The notes beneath the pieces are model-generated. The model was not told the origin of the DNA. It saw only the letters and a list, made by a program, of their open reading frames with translations, and did not search any database. From Saururus chinensis (taxonomy: Eukaryota > Streptophyta > Magnoliopsida > Piperales > Saururaceae), in the NCBI GenBank assembly GCA_035235625.1, contig CP141141.1:23433968-23497967 (forward strand): a stretch of 64,000 nt of DNA, given 5' to 3'. Of the stretch, positions 58,126 to 64,000 are shown piece after piece; within the stretch, counting starts at the first letter, position 1; every line of letters begins with the position of its first letter. The position numbers and the translations under genes were made by a program.

Positions 58126-58473
58126 TTTGCAACGTTTTTAAAAACGCGTCACCAATAGTCCTAAATTTTTTTCAAAATAACCTTATTTTATTTTACGACC
58201 CTTTTTTATAAGCGTTAATAGTACCACTATTTACAACACTTTTACACAAGCGTCGCAAATAGTTGTAAATTTTTTATTTTATTAAAATTTATAACTACTT
58301 TCGATGCTTTTCTAAAAGGGTCACAAATAGTACCACTATTTGTGAATTAAAAACATTGCAAATATTTATTTTCTTTGCGATGTTTTTATATACGTTGCAA
58401 ATAGTAATTTTTACTGATGTTTTCTATTGCGTCGCTAGTATAAGCGTCGCTAATAGTCCTTTTAATTGTAGTG

Positions 58474-58795
58474 AGGGTAGTGACCAAGTTAATGACACTT
58501 GAGCTCAAAGGTACATTGTCCTTCTAAACTCTATGTGTGTGTTCATTTTAGCCGCATTAAGGGGCTACTTGGTCTTTATAGGGCCTTGATTTCTATCTCC
58601 CCCAAGGCTTGGGAGTTGGTTTAGAACTTTAGAGAATCATAGTACAACATGAAATGGGGCTATCAGCAATCATAGAAGGCTTAAAATATGAACCACTTTG
58701 ATCCATGAGCCTTTTAGGGCCTTAGCACTATGGTGTAGATGGGGCAAGAAAATGTATTTAGCAAGAATCTGAATGAATCTGCTTCGAGGGCAAAT
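58474..58795. other. Unassigned stretch between the CACTA element and LINE RT
   Basis: No reading frame or repeat was recognised with confidence. It could be the upstream, pre-RT part of the LINE in decayed form. Confidence 0.4.
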
Positions 58796-60556
58796 GTATT
58801 TATACTTGCCGCTGGGATATCATCCATGAAGACTTGGTTGATGTTGTATGGTATTTCTTTGATGAGGGTCAGCTTCCTAGAGCCTACTCCTCTACTTTTA
58901 TAGTTAATTTCTAGAGTAGATAGCCCTAAGAAGGTTTCAGATTGTAGACCTATTAGTCTTTGCAATTTGAGCATGAAAGTGTCTAGAATTCTTTTTGACA
59001 AATTGGGTGCGGGTGCTCTTCTTCCTAGTCTAATTCTAAAGAACAATGTGCTTTTATTAAAGGAAGGAACATCCTTGATGGTACTTTCCTTGCTCAAGAA
59101 ATTATTCATGATCTTAACGCTCAGTCCACTAGTGGCAATGTTGTCATGAAGCTAGATATGGCTAAAGCCTATGACAGATTAGAATGAAGTTTCCTCTTCC
59201 AGGTCTTGTATAAGTTTGGCTTCTCTTTCACTTTTGTTGCTTTCATTCAAAAACTTGTCATCGGATGCTAGTTCTTTGAGCTTCTTAATTGATCTCCTAA
59301 TGGTTACTTTATATATCCTCTAGAGGTAGTGTTCGTCAAGGTGATCCATTAGCTCCTTCCTTATTTATTTTTACTGAAGAGGTTTTAGTAGGGCTTTATC
59401 TTTTCTTTCTCAGTGTGATCATGTTGTTATATATCATATCCCGCTGTGCCCTTCGCAATTATTATATTCTAATGACACTATTTTATTTTGCAACGGAAGG
59501 TCTTCTTCCGTTCATAAGGTACACGTAGTGAAAATTTGTGAGAGTGCCTAAAGCCAATTTGTTAAACAAGGAAAATTGTTGTTTCATCTCTTCAGGATTA
59601 TCTCCTTCACATGATCATTTACTTGAAAATTTAATAGGTTTTTCAAGGAAAACACTTTCTCACAAATAAAATTGTGGGATGGAAAGATAATCTTTTCAAT
59701 ATGGCCGGTGAGGTAAATTTGATTCAAGGTGTGCTCACTAGTATTCCCATTTATATTTTGTCATCTCTTAATCCTCCATTATCGGTAATTGAAAAGATAG
59801 AAAGGCATTTTGCTAATTTTCTATGCGGCCATAATGAATTTGGGCATAAAAAACACTGAATATGATGTGAGATGATTTGTCGCCCGGTTGATGAAAGTGG
59901 TTTGGGCATTAGGCATTTTAAAGACGTGCTTGACGCTTTAAGTTGCAAGCTGCTTTGGAATTTGATGTTCGGACATTATCATTGGGCTGTGTTTATGAGA
60001 ACCAAATATATAGCTTCAAAATCTCTTTTTAGCTTCGAAAAAAGATTGTTTTGAGTGGAGCTTTTAAATGCATGTATAGCGTGAAGGATTTAGTCATAGA
60101 CAGTTGTGAAAAGCACTCTTTTGGTTGGCTATGGAAACCAGAAAGTTGTGGATCTTCCTCTGTCAGATCTTTTTCCTTCTCTCTTGGTATGGTAAAGTTC
60201 CGGTGGGGGAAATGATTCATAGGTCAGGGATTTATTTTGCTTCTAAATGTTTATGTTGTGACTGCCCTTGTTTTGAATCGGTGGGACATCTTTTTCCGAA
60301 GGTAGTGTTGCTTCTACTGTTTGGGCTTGCTTTGAAAAGTTGTATGTACGAAGATTTCAGCCATATAAAAAATTGAAGATGAAAATCTGCGCTTTTACCA
60401 ATGCCAAAGCTTAAAGGAGCAATCATTGGCTTGCTTGGCTCTCTTTTTCCCTTTCTTATTATCTTGTTTATATGGAAGATTCGTTGTACTTCTTTTTTTT
60501 TACAATTAGTAAAAGAATGCTCATAGTATTATTTGGGACTTTTGAGATCTCGTGAT
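58796..60556 (+). pseudogene. L1-type LINE ORF2: reverse transcriptase and downstream domain
   Basis: Non-LTR reverse transcriptase sequence in several frames of the plus strand. Blocks in order are KVSDCRPISLCNLSMKV (about 58,930-58,985), GRNILDGTFLAQEIIHDL (about 59,063-59,120), LDMAKAYDRLE (59,151-59,183), RQGDPLAPSLFIF (about 59,335-59,375) and YSNDTILFCNG (about 59,465-59,500). The last is the catalytic YADD box, with S and N in place of the usual A and D. A TGA follows DRLE where tryptophan is normal, and frame changes separate the blocks. From 59,674 the text GWKDNLFNMAGEVNLIQGVL and later PVDESGLGIRHFKDVLDALS match the zinc-binding domain after plant LINE RTs. It is clearly dead. The long minus-strand frame at 58,714-59,109 is its shadow. 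Confidence 0.85.
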
Positions 60557-62833
60557 TAGAGGTGGCAAAGAGCTGGCCCTGACCCTTTACTAAGACCAAC
60601 AACCTGTTCACAATTGGGCATGGGCCCATATGCAGCTTGATCCAGGCCCATCGGGCTAAGTTGAAGCCCAAAAACCTATAAGGCCTTATGGGCATGCAAT
60701 TAAAAAAAAACAATTATTATTGGGCACATCCGAAGGTCTCCAGTTTGGTGTGTAGGCTGGGTGATTATTTATAATTAAATTATTTACAAGTATATAAGGT
60801 AATTACATGGATTAGGATAAATATTAAGAATTGTTAAATCTTGGATAAATTAGTACTGAATCTAAGGAGATAGTTAATTAATACTTTAAACTGAACAAGA
60901 CTTACATTAAAATTAAACAAAAGAAGTAATCAACTAGACTAAACAAAAAAGAGCAATATAATAGCTAGAATCATAAAAATTCTTTCATTTTTAATCTAAA
61001 TATACTATGAATATGAACAAGTAATCTCATCTACAAGCTAGAATTACTTTAGAAAAAATTATCATGACATAAACTATCTTTGACAATAGCATGATTCATA
61101 TATAATAAACTAAATTGTGGGTATGACTCTTTTAATCTTAGTATAACTCGTTTAATTCATTATTTACATGAATATTAAAATTATTACATGACCATCTCAT
61201 CTAAATGATAGAAATTAGAATTGATGTAAATCTCAAAACCATATAAATTTATCATCTACAAGATAAAACATAAAACTACATAAACATAAAAATTCTTCCA
61301 TTAAAAATGAAATATTTGTCGTACAATTGTCATTATTTATAACTAAGATATAAATTAAAAAGAAAAATAAATTATGTCAAGAAATCTTGTATATGTATTG
61401 AATCTTAGAATTTGGTTTGAGATTATTGTAATAGAGTAAAATTTAGAATTGACAGACTTGAAAAATAAAAGCAGATATGTTATTATGGATCAAGAGAGAA
61501 GACTGAATAATGTTGAAGATTTTCTAAACTTATTCATATCGCATTCGCACACAAAAACTACTTGAAGAAGTTATAGAAGTGAATTTAGAGATTTCAAAAG
61601 CTTTAAGGTAAAAAAGGCAAAATAGTAAAATTACAGGTAGACTAATCAATGGTTGAACATAAAGAAGAACTCAATGATCAATCGCCCCTCGATTTTGCCC
61701 TGTGCAAAACGAAGCCAAGAGTTATCGATTAATTATTCTCGTATATCGATCGATTGCTTCAAGTATCGTGTACAAAACAAGTAGTGAACTATCAATCACT
61801 ATTTGGAGCGATCAATCGCATGCTTCAAGGACAACTTACCCTAATTAAGCAATTTCGATTTTGATTCATTTCCTTATTCAAGTATAAGTCTTAAACCAAC
61901 TTAAGGAACTATATAAGGGCTACGAAATCATGAAATTTGATAGAGAAAAACCTAGAAGAGATTAGAGAAAAAAGTTTATACTTTTTCACATTATTTTCCA
62001 AAAGGGAATTCACATGAAACTTTGAGTTGAAGATATATAGTGAATTGAAGAAGACAATCCACAACTACAGGAGCTTATATATAAAGATTTCAAAAGTGTG
62101 TTGCGGTAAATCTTTAATGGTAAATTGAAAATTTCACATGGCCAAAGTAAACACAACAAGAGGTGCTTGTTAAAGAGTATAATAAAATAAAGACAAGACA
62201 AGGAAGAAGAAGTTTCAAGTGCTTAAAGGAGAAAACTTAAAGGCTAACAACAACAATCTAAACAAGAGGAGCTTGTATTAGAGTCTAAATAAGGTTGGTG
62301 GTTAATTTGTGTCAATTTAAAGTCTTGGTTCCTAGTGCATTTATTTGGTTACTTTGGAACGCCATGGTTTATTACCCGTGTTAGGGTTTTTCAAGTTAAA
62401 TTGTTATCTTCATGTGTTGATTAAATGATGCTCATTGATTAATATATCGTGAGTGAAATTTTGGAGTATATTTATTTAATTCCGCTATGTATAAAATTCT
62501 ACATATAGAGACTATAACTTGTAGTCTTTATCTTTGTTGATAATTTGACTAGGGACAATCTAGTGATCCACTATGTTTGATCCACTATGTTATTAGACAA
62601 ATATTAAACTTATAAGTACTGTATAAAAATTTTAAAAGTTAGTCAATTCAATTAAAAACATCATACAAGTTTCTAACCTAATTAGCCTTAATTCTTAATT
62701 CTATAAGCTTTATTAACTCTTAAACATGTCTAGAAAATAGAATAAATAAGGGTCAAATAACGTATAAATTATATTTATCACCAAACCGGCCCACACATGG
62801 GTTCTCTTTTGGCACGACCCTTTATTACCTCTA
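60557..62833. mobile_element. hAT-like DNA transposon, non-autonomous, inside the LINE
   Basis: The left end is TAGAGGTGGCAAAGAG and the right end, reverse-complemented, is TAGAGGTAATAAAGGG; about 15 of 23 positions agree. The flanks CTCGTGAT (60,549-60,556) and GTTGTGAT (62,834-62,841) agree at six of eight, the duplication length of hAT elements. Both ends contain GGCCC-type words. Plant LINE sequence resumes on the right. No transposase was recognised over 2.28 kb. Much of the interior right half looks like a Sirevirus-type LTR (61,640-62,612). The rest, 60,730-61,630, is featureless AT-rich DNA. Confidence 0.7.
61640..62612 (+). mobile_element. S8: plus-strand Sirevirus-like LTR fragment inside the hAT-like element
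   Basis: GATCAATCG and ATATCGATCGATTG words (61,676-61,825) are followed by a TATA-like ACTATATAAGGGC (about 61,909) and, near the end, GACTAGGGACAATCTAGTGAT, then AAATATTAAACTTAT. The last part is the reverse complement of the LTR inner edge at 52,089-52,180 (ATCACCACATTGCCCCTAGTC). The outer LTR end was not found. It is broken and old. Confidence 0.55.
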
Positions 62834-62841
62834 GTTGTGAT

Positions 62842-63170
62842 GGCTAAGCCCATGCATGGCCTTACCTCCGCTTGCTGGCTTTCTAAATCTTCATGGTCTT
62901 TCTTTTATAAAGCTCTTAGCATTTCGGGTAACATGGATTAAGCCTTTTTCCGAAAGTTAAATGTCAATGGTTCATCCAATGGTAATCTAGGTCCCTCAGG
63001 TGGTAGAGGGTTGTTTAGAGCTCTAATGGAGGCCCGGTTTCTTTGTTTCATTGCGAACTGCTTAGCCAATTTTGTTGTCAAATGCAAGTGCACTAGTGTC
63101 CATTTTGCTATGCCAAATAGTTTGAAGATGTTTAAAAATGAGTTTTGTTGCCCTAAGCCCAACTTGTGAG
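62842..63170 (+). pseudogene. LINE ORF2 RNase H region, right of the hAT-like insertion
   Basis: The plus strand reads KLNVNGSSNGNLGPSGGRGL (about 62,954-63,013) and then ARFLCFIANCLA, matching the start of the RNase H domain at the end of plant L1 ORF2, usually KLNxDGSxxGNPG. In the motif the first catalytic Asp is read as Asn (VNG for VDG). It continues the LINE from 60,556 and is decayed. Confidence 0.75.
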
Positions 63171-63720
63171 ATGCCCCATGTCAATGGGCTTTTTGAGTTT
63201 TGAGAGCCCAAGCCCACTTTTATGTAAATGATAAACGTATATGTAAATTTGTTGAAGGGTGAATGAGTAGGCCCACATCACCTGGAAGACAAAACATGAG
63301 TTGGTATATATACTTGGGTTTAGCCATATAAAAAAAGCTCCTTGAGGCATCCCATTTTTTTGGGGGAGAAACATGTTGGACCAAGCCACCTTTGTCGCAC
63401 AACCCACACGCTCATGCACAGCCAACTAGATCAGTGGGGTTGGGTCAACAAGAAATATTTCCCCGTCTATTTTCATTTATGACAAGCAGACTCATACATT
63501 TAGAGAGGGTTTCTTCTCAATGAAATTTTCTTATATGTTCTATAAAATATTGAAAAATATTTTTTGGCTTTATCCTTTACTAGATTTTTACGGCGTCTAT
63601 GTGGGAATAAAAAATGTATTTGTGGCGCAGCTTATTGCATACACAGTTTGGAGTTCTACTATTGTGCATGGAAGATCAATTTATCCTAGGAGGCAGACAT
63701 CCACAAGATCCTAAGCACCG
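63171..63720. other. Unassigned stretch, probably LINE-derived in its right part
   Basis: 63,171-63,480 has no recognised match. At 63,625-63,710 the plus strand reads FVAQLIAYTVWSSTIVHGRS, which resembles the (V/I)W(R/S)xRNxIxHG end of the zinc-binding domain of plant LINEs. A second LINE fragment or a rearranged copy could explain it. Confidence is low. Confidence 0.35.
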
Positions 63721-63899
63721 GAGGATGTAGTCTTAAGGACAAAGTATTAAAAGCCTCTACTTGATCTTAAATTTATGGATTGTCTGTAAGTTTTTTTCTC
63801 ATCACAAATGCATAAGGTACCACTATAACAGAAGATGGCTAAGGGTATTTGCATAATGGATAAGTCTTCCTTGTAGAATCTAAGATGCCGCTGATTATT

Positions 63900-64000
63900 T
63901 CTTTGGTTTCTTAACTTTCGGCTTCTTTTTTATTTTTGATTAGGGTTTTCAGGCTTTAAGTCCCCCCTTGTATTTTATTTTCTATTGTTTTCAATTAATT
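63900..64000 (+). mobile_element. LINE 3' untranslated end
   Basis: TTAGGGTTTTCAGGCTTTAA followed by GTCCCCCCTTGTATTTTATT is the usual 3' end of plant L1 elements, before the poly(A) tail. The tail itself would lie beyond the window. Confidence 0.6.

Larger units (their letters stand above)
55898..58473. mobile_element. Non-autonomous CACTA (En/Spm-type) DNA transposon, 2.6 kb
   Basis: The left end is CACAACAAGAAAAAAG and the right end, reverse-complemented, is CACTACAATTAAAAGG. About 21 of the first 28 positions agree. Both ends carry many subterminal copies of GCGTCGCTAAT or its complement ATTAGCGACGC, in both orientations, as CACTA transposases require. No transposase frame is present, so it is non-autonomous. 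The flanking three bases are AAA and AGG, so no clean target duplication was found and the ends may have drifted. It contains a GC-rich island and polypyrimidine tracts. Confidence 0.8.

Noticed and set aside
58714-59109. 131-codon minus-strand frame
   Set aside because: It is antisense to LINE reverse transcriptase blocks recognised on the plus strand.
1-64000. tRNA, rRNA or host protein-coding genes
   Set aside because: No tRNA cloverleaf, rRNA core sequence or host exon series was recognised on either strand by reading. A tRNAscan or protein alignment search would settle it.

Overview
The window looks like plant nuclear DNA made almost entirely of transposable elements. It is AT-rich, and its families are typical of plants: Sirevirus-like Ty1/copia, Athila-type Ty3/gypsy, very long solo LTRs, a CACTA element with GCGTCGCTAA subterminal repeats, an L1-type LINE and a hAT-like element. 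I found no intact host gene, tRNA, rRNA or CRISPR array. The species cannot be named from this sequence alone. Element names S1-S8 and A-G below are labels for this report only.

Positions 1-55,065 form one deeply nested pile, mostly of Sirevirus-like copies on the minus strand. Their LTRs end in ATGTTCTAACA on the + strand, so they begin TGTTAGAACAT when read on the minus strand. Most begin TGTGAGTTTAAT on the + strand, beside a CTACCAC-type primer site. The oldest layer seen is S5, of which an LTR stub remains at 54,528-55,065. Into S5 went S2, whose right end is at 54,527 and whose left end lies outside the window. S2's gag was hit by S6, which ends at 18,979. S6 in turn carries solo LTR E (14,279-16,407), solo LTR F (8,012-8,410), an inverted Sirevirus fragment S7 (about 9,266-11,318), and S1 (ends at 7,309) in its 3' LTR. 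S1 is itself interrupted by long LTR A (1-3,346).

The 5' LTR of S2 was hit three more times within about 60 bases of its own sequence: by solo LTR D (20,302-23,641), by S3 (23,665-31,216) and by S4 (31,261-53,345). S4 contains LTR C, which contains 4.5-kb solo LTR B (32,668-46,156), which contains the young Athila element G (34,410-43,425). Target-site duplications support most joints: CAAGG, GTCAC, GGTAG and GATAG are exact, and TTGAT/TTGAC and GTTCA/GTCCA are near-exact.

The most interesting biology is in S2, S3, S4 and S6. They carry a Sirevirus-type gag. In the three copies that can be followed further (S3, S4, S6), gag is followed by an AT-rich spacer of 1.8-2 kb and then a second ORF, not pol. 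That ORF has an acidic tail in S3 and S4. They look like a non-autonomous family. S1, with the same LTR outer end, carries protease, integrase and reverse transcriptase and could have been the helper.

The right part, 55,066-64,000, holds an unassigned stretch, a non-autonomous CACTA element (55,898-58,473) with long polypyrimidine tracts and a GC-rich island, and a decayed L1-type LINE (about 58,796 to the window end). The LINE is split by a hAT-like element (60,557-62,833) that itself holds a plus-strand Sirevirus-like LTR fragment. All retroelements except G look old and broken; G has LTRs about 3% different.
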